From: Candidatus Methanomethylophilaceae archaeon
GTDB taxonomy: Archaea > Thermoplasmatota > Thermoplasmata > Methanomassiliicoccales > Methanomethylophilaceae
Direction: 5' to 3'
DNA length: 32,919 nucleotides
Assembly: GCA_016297775.1 (NCBI GenBank)
Contig: JAEDGA010000010.1
Location: forward strand, 1-32,919
Shown piece after piece: positions 15,998 through 24,020 of the stretch. How positions within the stretch are numbered: position 1 is the first letter of the stretch; each line of letters begins with the position of its first letter. The notes under the pieces were generated by a model. The model was given only the letters and a program-made list of their open reading frames with translations. It did no database searches and was not told where the DNA came from. Both the position numbers and the translations under genes were made by a program.

Positions 15998-16555
15998 ATG
16001 GATACGATATTGGACAGGATAGCTAAGGATCTGTCGATCGAGGAGAAGGAACGTGAAGAAGTCATGGCCCTGTCCAGGAAGGCCATACGCCTCAGCAAGA
16101 AAATCATACATGCGATACACACGGACGATATCTATGACGATGCGCGCGAAGAGCTGCGTACATTGATGTCCACACTGTCCGAGAAGAACAGAAGATTCGC
16201 GAAGGATGCCATGATGGAGTATGCGGAAGCAGAGATACTCATATCTGCCGTTTCAGGAACCCAAACGCCGACCCCGGAGGATCTGGGCATGGACGGAGGA
16301 TCCTGGCTGATGGGTATGGCGGACACTATAGGCGAGTTGAGAAGGATCGTATTGACCCACCTGATGGAATCCGATGTGGATACAGCCAAAGAACTATTCT
16401 CCGTGATGGAGATCATGTGCGAAGGTCTGATGATGTTCGATGTACCCGATGCCATACTCCCCATACGCAGGAAACAGGATGTCGCAAGAGGTGTTGTGGA
16501 AAAGACACGTTCGGATCTGCTCAACGCCAAGATGTCATACTGTGTCACGGAATGA
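15998..16555 (+). CDS. Translin/TRAX-family protein
   Basis: All-helical protein resembling archaeal translin homologues, which bind single-stranded RNA/DNA and in some cases act as RNases in translin-TRAX (C3PO) assemblies. The N-terminus DRIAKDLSIEEKEREEVMALSRKAIRLSKKI-type helix (15 residues shown here: EEKEREEVMALSRKA), the EYAEAEILISAV segment with acidic residues, DLGMDGGSWLMGMADTIGEL and a C-terminal RRKQDVARGVVEKTRSDL helix match the family. The open frame extends back into truA, but the ATG at 15998 (11 bp after the truA stop) starts the recognisable domain; an ATG at 15965 overlapping truA is the alternative. Neither has a strong ribosome binding site. Last gene of the hypB-purD-truA operon, ending just before a hairpin terminator. 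Confidence 0.8.
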   Translation: MDTILDRIAKDLSIEEKEREEVMALSRKAIRLSKKIIHAIHTDDIYDDAREELRTLMSTLSEKNRRFAKDAMMEYAEAEILISAVSGTQTPTPEDLGMDGGSWLMGMADTIGELRRIVLTHLMESDVDTAKELFSVMEIMCEGLMMFDVPDAILPIRRKQDVARGVVEKTRSDLLNAKMSYCVTE

Positions 16556-16587
16556 GAAACACAATCAAATAATTGAAAGAAAAATAA

Positions 16588-16623
16588 TTTAAAAAAAAGG
16601 TGCATTTGCACCTGTTTTATTTT
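16588..16623. terminator. Bidirectional hairpin terminator
   Basis: AGGTGCA-TT-TGCACCT (16598-16613) is a perfect 7-bp inverted repeat, preceded by eight A and followed by GTTTTATTTT. Read from either strand it is a hairpin followed by T-rich sequence. It lies between the convergent translin and surface-protein genes and overlaps the latter's stop region. Confidence 0.7.
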
Positions 16624-17384
16624 CAGCGCCTTGCCTTGGGCTTACCGTAGTTCTTGACGGGCTTGCGGTAGACGTACACTGCGAGGGCGATGATTATGAC
16701 GAGTGTGATCACCGCGATGATCTCGATCAAAGTGTAGCTGTTCTGCTCGACATAGAACTTGTGGGAGTGCTCCGGTCCGAGACCGCTGACCTGACCTGCC
16801 ATGGTGGAATCGTCGGACACCAAGTAGAATGTGGTGTTGGTGACATCCCTGACCAGATAGTCGTAGGTGATGGTCTTGGTGCCTTTTGCGGGGATGACGA
16901 CATCCGCCTGCTTGCTGTCCTCGATCTTCTCCCCGTTCACATAGAAGTAAACGGTGATGACCCTCTCGGCATCGGCATCGTTCTTCAGGGTAGCGGACAG
17001 TACGATGGGATCCACGGACCTGATGGGTGCGACCCTCTCGGCAAGGAACTTACCGTCGGCATCGGTGATGGTGACGATGAGACGGTAATCACCGTTGGCC
17101 TTGGGAGCCTTCACGGTGATGGATTTCTCTCCAGATGTGCTGTATATCGTACCTGTCGAACCGGATGTGACGGCGGACATGTCCTTTCCGTTACCATCCA
17201 CGAGCTTGGAGGTATACTTGTAACCGCTGACGGTGCCGTCGTATTCGAGAGTGAACGAAACGGACGACTCTGCCTTAGCGAAATCATCTCCTTTCAGATC
17301 GAATGACATCGCCGACGAATCATCGGACACGGCGATGAGACCGAAGACGCAGGCGACCGCCAGCGCTCCGATCAATGCATACAT
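16623..17384 (-). CDS. Secreted, C-terminally membrane-anchored beta-sandwich protein (CARDB-like)
   Basis: No named family. The 253-residue product starts with a hydrophobic signal-like helix (about 2-20) followed by SDDSSAMS. The rest of the ectodomain looks like two Ig-like or CARDB-like beta sandwiches: about 25-120, and about 120-200 with VLSATLKNDADAERVITVYFY and GTKTITYDYLV. A single C-terminal helix (IEIIAVITLVIIIALAVYVY) precedes a basic tail ending KPKARR, giving an N-out, C-in type I topology. It has at least one N-glycosylation sequon (NTT). The ATG lies two bases after the stop of the giant STT3-like gene, so the two are cotranscribed and may work together at the cell surface. 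Partner or envelope subunit are both possible. Confidence 0.75.
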   Translation of the reverse strand: MYALIGALAVACVFGLIAVSDDSSAMSFDLKGDDFAKAESSVSFTLEYDGTVSGYKYTSKLVDGNGKDMSAVTSGSTGTIYSTSGEKSITVKAPKANGDYRLIVTITDADGKFLAERVAPIRSVDPIVLSATLKNDADAERVITVYFYVNGEKIEDSKQADVVIPAKGTKTITYDYLVRDVTNTTFYLVSDDSTMAGQVSGLGPEHSHKFYVEQNSYTLIEIIAVITLVIIIALAVYVYRKPVKNYGKPKARR

Positions 17385-17386
17385 GC

Positions 17387-20300
17387 TTACTTTCTGCGTG
17401 CAAACACCCCCCTCTTAGATGCCATCCAGACAGTGAAGATGGCAAGGATGATCGCCAGAGCGAACAGTACCCAAACTATGATGGGCGTCTCGCCAAGGTC
17501 GTTGAACACACCGCGGCCGCTTGCAGACATGTCGGTCGTGCTTACGATCGCCTCTCCGGGAGCAGCGGTAAGGGTTACCGTTCCGCCCGTTCCGATGGAT
17601 ATGTTGTCACCCGTAAGGGTGTGAATCACATTCGCCATGGCAGGATCGAATTCGATACCGATATCGATCGAAGGCACCGTGTAGTTGGTGGTCAGAGGTA
17701 CAAATGTGATCTTGTAGGTGTTGACTCCCGGAACCACAGTTATGGATCCCCTGACGGAACTGTAAACAGGGGAAGTCACATCCCAACTGTTGTAGATCGA
17801 ATCATATGCGGAACATTCCACCATGACCGCCCACTGCCCACTTGAGGTCATCGCCTCCACACCGTTGAGTGCAAAGGTCGTGACGTCCTTGGAAAGGTTG
17901 TTGATCTCGAACACATAGGAATACGTGTTGCCTCCGATATTGTCGGACACCTTGTTGACATAGATGTTTCCATCGTATGAGGTGGTATAATCGATCAACA
18001 CGTACGCATCATCGGTTGAGGAGCTGAACGTCACCATCATCTCGGACGACATCAGGCTGTAAAGTCTGCTGTTGTAGTATCCTGTAATGGCAACTGCCTC
18101 ATTATCCGATCCGGCAGCGACATAGATCTTGGAGACATTGATTCCGCTTCCGTCGACGACGGTTGCGGACTCCCATGCACTTCCCAGTTCGATGGTGTAG
18201 TATGCACCGGTGTCGTTATCGTTCTTGAACTTTCCATCGATGACCATGGTGACCTTCTTGTAGACACCGTCGCCCTCGACTGTGACTTCGGGGCCGGAGA
18301 CATACACCATGGAACCCTTTCCGTTCATCACGAAATTCTTGGTTGTATCCTCTGATGCGATGAAACCGGTCATTTCACTCTTGTATGTGACTTTCTCCTT
18401 GGACAGTTCGAAGCTGAAATCTGTGGGCAGATCCTTGTAGACCTTGATGCTGTAGGAACCGTCATCCACATCGGAACTGATCTTCACTCCGCCATCGAGG
18501 GTGGCCTCGACCTTTCCGTCCGCGACCACACCTGCGAATCCTTTGACAGTGACCGCATCCTTAAGCGCGGATGCATCGACGGGCACATCCACGGCATCAT
18601 CGATATCGACTTCCACATAGAGGACCTTGCCCTCGGCAGTGAAGGTCATCAAAGCCTTGCCGGAATCCTTGGTCTTGAGGAGATACTCCTTTCCTGCGGT
18701 GATGGTGTTTCCGACCTTGAAGTCCGTGCCGTCCACATCGACGGTGACATCATCCGTGAGCCCGGACACGATCGCCTTGGTGTAGGACACCTCGGAGATA
18801 TCGTCTATACCGAGGAACTTCTTGAGACTCAACTTGAACGTGTCCCCGTTGGCGACAAGGTCGTCCATATCGAGATAGTAAGTTCCTGTAGCATAGAAGT
18901 ATCCGCTTGCATCGGATCCGGTTCCGATCTTTCCGAGAGTGAAACTTACGGAATAGGAAGCGGTGAATCCATCGGTAGCGACATCTCCCACGGTGGTCTC
19001 GGTCGAGATCTTGATGTAGGTGTCATCGGGAAGACCTGTGACATCGTTCTCCAGTACGACCTTCTTGTCCTCTGCGGCAGTACCGTTCGTAAGGTACAGG
19101 GTGTAGGACGGGGAGTGGTTGTCGGCATCCACCGTGTACTCGGATACCAGACCTGCGGAAGAACCGGTGGTCTTGAATCTGAGGTTTCCGTCGGCGTTGA
19201 GCTCCATATTGATCTTTGCACCCATGGTCTTAGGTATGAGGACCTTGTAGCTTCCGTTGGAATCGGTGTTATAGTAGATCGAACCGGACAATCCGTCGAT
19301 ACCCAGATCGGAGATTGTGACATTCAGATAGGGCATACTGATGCTGGACCACTTGGGGGCCGCGGAGATCTTGTTCGCATCTGCCATCTCGACGGAGATG
19401 TTGCTGAGCTCATCCGCCGCAGACTTGACGAAACAGGCCTGGGAAGAACCGTCGGTGGCGTAGATCAACTTGATCTTGTCGGTCGGTACGTTGTAGAACT
19501 TGAAGGTACCGTCGCTTGCGGCCACAGTCCTGAACATCATGTTTCCGAGGTTTCCGGTACCGTCGTCGTAATAGAGGGTGACGGTTCCGGAGACGGGCAC
19601 TCCGCTGCTGTTCTTCAGAACTCCAGAGATGGTTCCGCTGTTACATGTTACAAATGTATATGCGGACGCATCGGTGCTGGATGCGATATCGCTGACGGAC
19701 GCTACCATCACATCGGTTCCGTTCATGTAGGACACCCTGTATGCGGTGGGACCGTATGCGGATGCGGGAAGTACCACGGAGGTTCCTCCGATGGGAACGT
19801 AAACGGATGTGGCGTAAGCATCGTTCATGAACTCGACGGTCTTTCCTGCGAAGGTACCGTTCAGAGACACAGTCACACCGTTGGTGACGTTGATGGTCCT
19901 GCTGCCCGAGGAGGAAACGGAGAAGCCGGGGCTCTCGATCCAGTATCCTTCTGCGGACACGACGTAATCACCCTTGGGGACGGTGAACTTGAAAACACCG
20001 TCCTCGATGGGGATGTTGTTGACGGTAGCATTCTTGCCGGTGACGGAGATCTCAGTACCGACTCCGGAGACACTGCCTTCCTTGAGGGTGATGGTGTACT
20101 CGTACGCATCGACCCACATGTCCACGGATGTATCTGTGGTACCTGTGGTGAATGAACCGGTGTAGATGCTGGTGTCTCCCCTCTTGACGGTCACATCGTA
20201 GGTTCCGTAGACCAGCGCGATCGTGTAGGAGGAGATATTCTCGGTGGTGAAGACGTCCTCCTCTTTGGTGATCTTGTTGGTGATGGTCCAGGTGCATCCA

Positions 20301-23200
20301 TCGATGTTGAACGCCGGGCTGGTACCGTCGGACAGTTTGTAGCCGATGGAAAGTTCCACATTGACAACACTGACCGAAGTGGGGGTGACCGCATTTGCGG
20401 GGCAGGTCGCAAAGATGAAACCACCGGTGACTCCGGAGGAACCAGCGTAGAACATCAGAGTGGTGGTCGCAGGATCCTTCACGTAGAGTTTGTAACCACC
20501 AGATGCGTTGGTGAATGTGGTGGAACAGAGGTTTCCAGCCGCATCGTATGCGGATACACGGACCTCGCCGGCAGAGGTGACCCCTGTGACGGTTCCGTTG
20601 ATCTCGGATCCGGTGCTGTTAGGGGTGTACTTCACGATGACAGGCAGTCCGGAGAGGTAGTTGATGCGTCCGCCCTCCAGCTTCTGCTTGGTGATTGCCT
20701 CGTTACCTTCCATCTGAACCCATCCGTCATCGGAAGACTCCGCGTTGTCGTCGGGGTTGTACATGACCTGCCAGTAGACGACGGTGTAGTTGCTGAGTCC
20801 GTAACCGGGGCACATCTTGACGGATGCATCCGCGTTGGACAGTGCAATCATGTAGTCGTAGATGGAGGAGTAACCTGCCTCTGCAGGGGACATACCGATG
20901 TATGTCCTGTAGAGCAGGGTATCGTACATCGCATCGGTGAATCCATAGATTCCATAATAGTATGCATAATAACCGAACTGTGTGAACTTGTTCACGGTGT
21001 AGTTGGAAGAGTCCACGTTATATCCATTGAGGAGCGCCATCTCATTGAAGACACCTGCGTATCCGTAGTAGAACGGCATCATGTCACCGGTGACCATGAT
21101 GTAGGGCGTGGCGAGATCCTTGGAATCGGAGAGCTCGTCGTATGCCTGGTTGATGGTGTATAGGGGGCACTCGGAAGAGATGTAATTGGTAAGGAACAGA
21201 TACTTGACGTTCTCGTCGCTGATATCGGAACCGACATTTCCGTAGGTCTCGACATCGGTGGTGACGATGTATCTGACGGTCTTTCCGCCGATCACGAAGG
21301 ATGCGTCGTTCAGAACGTTGTCCATCATTTCGATCGTAGAATCACTGAATCCCGCAGCCGTAAGGGCCGTTCTGACATCTGCGGTGATGCCACCGAGATA
21401 GATTATGGAATTCAGCAGGATGGCGGCGGAGGATTTGCCGGTGATCGCATCTCCGAGGAGGATGTTGGATACCCCTACGGCGCCCCTTCCGTTGGTATCG
21501 GTGTAGGACTTCATTCCTCCGTAGAGGGGTGCGTCGGTGGAATAGTCGATCCAGCTGACGAGTGCACCGTTGGATGCACCGGGATCGGAAGAGACGGCCT
21601 TCATCGCATCCCTGACCTTCCAGGACTCGTCGGTCTTGATGTAATAACCGAGAGCTCCGAAGGGGGATTTTCCGATGACGGAATCGACCTGCTCGTTGTA
21701 GTCGGAAGCATCGTTGCTGGGGATGGCCGCATCGATGGCGTACATCGCGTTGGGTCCGGCCACCATCAGGATTGCGACCACAAGGGATGCGAGGGGTGCG
21801 GGGGACAGGATCCTCCTGACCTTGACCTTCCCTGCGGCGGTCTTGATGGCCGCGAAGTATGCTTTGAAATCGACGTGGGCGAGCACCCATACGACGACCG
21901 CCGCGAATCCGAGAGCGAATGCGGGAGTCGCGATGGCCGCCTCGGTGGAGGTGTGTCCGCAGGTCAGCGTAAGGACGAACATCCAGACGAGGAGGAAGAT
22001 GTAGGGTGCGGAACCGGAGTTCTTGTTGAACCTGCACAGCATGCCGATGACGGTGATGAACAGGAACCAGTAGGTGACCGGTCCGTAATAAGTGGACAGT
22101 GTGGAGAGCGAGAGCTTCATGTCACCGAGGGTGGACGCATAAGCACTGTCGTAGACGCTGTTGCCGGATACGATCGCACCGAAGAAGTCGGGCATGACGA
22201 ACGCGAGGACCGCAAGGATCACGACGGCAACGATCGCGAACAGAGGGATCGTGATCGTCCAAGGGGTCTTGCGCATGGCTGCGAATCCCGTGCAGATCGC
22301 ACTGATGAAGACCGCCAAGAAAACGGAGCCGGAAGCGACCTGCGCCCACAGTCCGAGGGGCGCGTAGTATGCGGCGGATGCAGCTGCCATGATGACAACG
22401 GCGAGGGAATAGACGACCGCCATGGGCATGGGGTCCTTTCCCTTGAAACGGTCGATGAGGACCTGGATGACCATCACAACGAGGATGGGCAGGAGTACCG
22501 CACGGTATCCAGTCCAGGAGACCGCAATCAATGCAAGGAAGATTCCGGAGATAGCGGAGAATCCGTACGCCTTCTTGCGAGTGGGCTCCTCACCCTCCTT
22601 GTATCCGACGGTCTCGACCGCTTTGTAGAGGAAATAGACCGCGATGATCAGGAGGAACAGTACGAATGAGGTTCCCGTACCGTTGGAGAACACGCTCTCC
22701 CTGATCAGAACAGGGCAGAGAGCTACGAAGAGGGCTGCCAGATAACCCGCGAGCCTGGATTTGAGGACCTCTTTTCCGAGATAGTAGGATGCCACGACCG
22801 CAAGAACTGCGAACGCGGGTCCGGAAACCGCAAGGGTCATGGAGGATGCCAGGATGGGATCGGAGACGAACACGTTGGCCAGTGCGGCGAACGGGTACAT
22901 CAGAAGTGCAAACAGCACGGGCGACACCGTGGCCGTACCATAGGGGTAGAAAACGGAACCATCCATGAGGATGAGGGACCCGTTCGCGACGAGTTCGCTG
23001 AGGATGTACAGGTTGTTCGTGGACACTGAGCCTCCGGAGAGGGCGAAATCGCTGCCGGCAGACGTGCCGATAGCGAATGCGATCCTCACGAAGGCCGCGA
23101 TGAACACAATCGCCGCCATTATGACGAATGGTACGCGATTGAACTTGAAGCCTGCAGGTTTTGCCTGCGCTTCACTCGATTCGGCCTTGATTTTGCGCAT
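17387..23200 (-). CDS. Giant STT3/AglB-like oligosaccharyltransferase-family protein with long beta-rich ectodomain
   Basis: A 1937-residue membrane protein. Residues about 25-490 form a multi-helix STT3/AglB-like domain, with MDGSVFYPYGTATVSPVLFA and the helix-loop pattern of the family. A soluble region holding a WWDYG-like SWIDYS (about 549-554) follows. From about 860 to 1890 come beta-rich segments like carboxypeptidase-regulatory or CNA-B modules (ISGVLKNSSGVPVSG; INGTVTGVTSAGEVRV), with more than a dozen N-glycosylation sequons. One final helix (about 1898-1922) and a basic tail RGVFARRK end the chain. STT3 proteins move lipid-linked glycans onto Asn. However, the canonical acidic residues of the first loop (DxxYH-type) and second loop (RxxxGxxDxE/H-type) are not seen; the latter region reads RESVFSNGTGTS. 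Catalysis is therefore uncertain. Typical AglB proteins are about 600-1000 residues. GGAGA lies 9 nt before the ATG. Confidence 0.8.
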   Translation of the reverse strand: MRKIKAESSEAQAKPAGFKFNRVPFVIMAAIVFIAAFVRIAFAIGTSAGSDFALSGGSVSTNNLYILSELVANGSLILMDGSVFYPYGTATVSPVLFALLMYPFAALANVFVSDPILASSMTLAVSGPAFAVLAVVASYYLGKEVLKSRLAGYLAALFVALCPVLIRESVFSNGTGTSFVLFLLIIAVYFLYKAVETVGYKEGEEPTRKKAYGFSAISGIFLALIAVSWTGYRAVLLPILVVMVIQVLIDRFKGKDPMPMAVVYSLAVVIMAAASAAYYAPLGLWAQVASGSVFLAVFISAICTGFAAMRKTPWTITIPLFAIVAVVILAVLAFVMPDFFGAIVSGNSVYDSAYASTLGDMKLSLSTLSTYYGPVTYWFLFITVIGMLCRFNKNSGSAPYIFLLVWMFVLTLTCGHTSTEAAIATPAFALGFAAVVVWVLAHVDFKAYFAAIKTAAGKVKVRRILSPAPLASLVVAILMVAGPNAMYAIDAAIPSNDASDYNEQVDSVIGKSPFGALGYYIKTDESWKVRDAMKAVSSDPGASNGALVSWIDYSTDAPLYGGMKSYTDTNGRGAVGVSNILLGDAITGKSSAAILLNSIIYLGGITADVRTALTAAGFSDSTIEMMDNVLNDASFVIGGKTVRYIVTTDVETYGNVGSDISDENVKYLFLTNYISSECPLYTINQAYDELSDSKDLATPYIMVTGDMMPFYYGYAGVFNEMALLNGYNVDSSNYTVNKFTQFGYYAYYYGIYGFTDAMYDTLLYRTYIGMSPAEAGYSSIYDYMIALSNADASVKMCPGYGLSNYTVVYWQVMYNPDDNAESSDDGWVQMEGNEAITKQKLEGGRINYLSGLPVIVKYTPNSTGSEINGTVTGVTSAGEVRVSAYDAAGNLCSTTFTNASGGYKLYVKDPATTTLMFYAGSSGVTGGFIFATCPANAVTPTSVSVVNVELSIGYKLSDGTSPAFNIDGCTWTITNKITKEEDVFTTENISSYTIALVYGTYDVTVKRGDTSIYTGSFTTGTTDTSVDMWVDAYEYTITLKEGSVSGVGTEISVTGKNATVNNIPIEDGVFKFTVPKGDYVVSAEGYWIESPGFSVSSSGSRTINVTNGVTVSLNGTFAGKTVEFMNDAYATSVYVPIGGTSVVLPASAYGPTAYRVSYMNGTDVMVASVSDIASSTDASAYTFVTCNSGTISGVLKNSSGVPVSGTVTLYYDDGTGNLGNMMFRTVAASDGTFKFYNVPTDKIKLIYATDGSSQACFVKSAADELSNISVEMADANKISAAPKWSSISMPYLNVTISDLGIDGLSGSIYYNTDSNGSYKVLIPKTMGAKINMELNADGNLRFKTTGSSAGLVSEYTVDADNHSPSYTLYLTNGTAAEDKKVVLENDVTGLPDDTYIKISTETTVGDVATDGFTASYSVSFTLGKIGTGSDASGYFYATGTYYLDMDDLVANGDTFKLSLKKFLGIDDISEVSYTKAIVSGLTDDVTVDVDGTDFKVGNTITAGKEYLLKTKDSGKALMTFTAEGKVLYVEVDIDDAVDVPVDASALKDAVTVKGFAGVVADGKVEATLDGGVKISSDVDDGSYSIKVYKDLPTDFSFELSKEKVTYKSEMTGFIASEDTTKNFVMNGKGSMVYVSGPEVTVEGDGVYKKVTMVIDGKFKNDNDTGAYYTIELGSAWESATVVDGSGINVSKIYVAAGSDNEAVAITGYYNSRLYSLMSSEMMVTFSSSTDDAYVLIDYTTSYDGNIYVNKVSDNIGGNTYSYVFEINNLSKDVTTFALNGVEAMTSSGQWAVMVECSAYDSIYNSWDVTSPVYSSVRGSITVVPGVNTYKITFVPLTTNYTVPSIDIGIEFDPAMANVIHTLTGDNISIGTGGTVTLTAAPGEAIVSTTDMSASGRGVFNDLGETPIIVWVLFALAIILAIFTVWMASKRGVFARRK

Positions 23201-23243
23201 TCTATATTCTCCGCAATAGAATGGACGACCATAAACCAGTCCG

Positions 23244-23251
23244 TATTTAAT
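23244..23251 (-). promoter_or_regulatory. Probable TATA box for the STT3-like gene
   Basis: ATTAAATA on the minus strand, about 47 bp before the ATG at 23200, predicts a start near 23221 and a roughly 20-nt leader carrying GGAGA. A second A/T stretch (TTATAATAAG, about 23263-23272) lies further upstream. Thus this gene probably has its own leadered promoter in the 120-bp gap after pyrF. Confidence 0.5.
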
Positions 23252-23320
23252 CGTTGCTTTAACTTATTATAATAGAGGGAAGGGGTTTGCAAGATGTGCC
23301 AGATGATCGATATCACGGAC

Positions 23321-23968
23321 TCATATCAAATGACGGATGGATTCGGCGATGTCGCGTGCGACGGCCGCGGGATCCTCTGCACCGTAGATCGCGCGTCCAA
23401 CGATGACGTAATCGGCACCTGCCTCTATGGCAGCGGCAGCGGAACCTCCCTGCGCACCAACCCCTGGCGTGAGGATGAGGCGGTCGCCGACGATGCTGCG
23501 GATGAACCTTATCCTGTCTGGACGTGTGGCAGGAGCGATGAATCCCTTGGCACCGTTATCGCAACCCATCTTCGCCAGATCTCCCGCGACGGGTGCGGTG
23601 AACATGGTGCCTCCGGGATGACTCATCTCCGTCACGGCGATGATGTCTGCCTTTCCATCGGCTGCCTCGACCGCGGCACGCATGGAATCGTCACCGGTGA
23701 ATGCATGGACGATGATCGCGGACGCGCCTCTGCTGACACAATTCTCCACGATCAGTCTCACGGTGTTGGGGATATCCGCCACTTTGAAATCGCAGATGAC
23801 GTCGGTCACGGATGCGAGACGGTTGATCATATCCGGACCGGCGGACAGTACCAGCGGCCAGTTGATCTTCACCGCGTCGATGTATTCCGAGACATCGCTG
23901 ACTATGTCCATGGCCTTCTCCGGATCGGTCTCGTCCAGAGCGAGCACCACACCTGTTCTTCTCTTCAT
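23321..23968 (-). CDS. pyrF: Orotidine 5'-phosphate decarboxylase
   Basis: Last enzyme of UMP synthesis. The TIM-barrel active-site array is clear: LALDETDP (D12), DAVKINWP (K34), and the signature DFKVADIPNT (D60, K62, D65). TPGVGAQGG and DYVIVGRAIYGAEDP form the phosphate-binding end. Length 215, as expected for archaeal PyrF. The ATG at 23968 is 26 bp from a TATA-like element shared with the divergent radical SAM gene. A GGAG about 12 nt upstream is too distant to be a convincing ribosome binding site. Confidence 0.97.
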   Translation of the reverse strand: MKRRTGVVLALDETDPEKAMDIVSDVSEYIDAVKINWPLVLSAGPDMINRLASVTDVICDFKVADIPNTVRLIVENCVSRGASAIIVHAFTGDDSMRAAVEAADGKADIIAVTEMSHPGGTMFTAPVAGDLAKMGCDNGAKGFIAPATRPDRIRFIRSIVGDRLILTPGVGAQGGSAAAAIEAGADYVIVGRAIYGAEDPAAVARDIAESIRHLI

Positions 23969-23989
23969 GAACCGATATCTCCGACAAGG

Positions 23990-23997
23990 ATTAATAA
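23990..23997. promoter_or_regulatory. Shared bidirectional TATA element of pyrF and the radical SAM gene
   Basis: ATTAATAA is the only A/T-rich core in the 52 bp between the two start codons. Its centre is about 26 bp from the pyrF ATG and about 27 bp from the radical SAM ATG. The arrangement nearly repeats that of gatD/hypB, and both starts look leaderless. Confidence 0.55.
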
Positions 23998-24020
23998 CGT
24001 GTTGCAGAGATTACGGCACG

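Noticed and set aside
17387..20620. Tandem DNA repeats in the ectodomain part of the giant gene
   Set aside because: Protein segments are similar in style but diverged; I saw no long identical nucleotide repeats.
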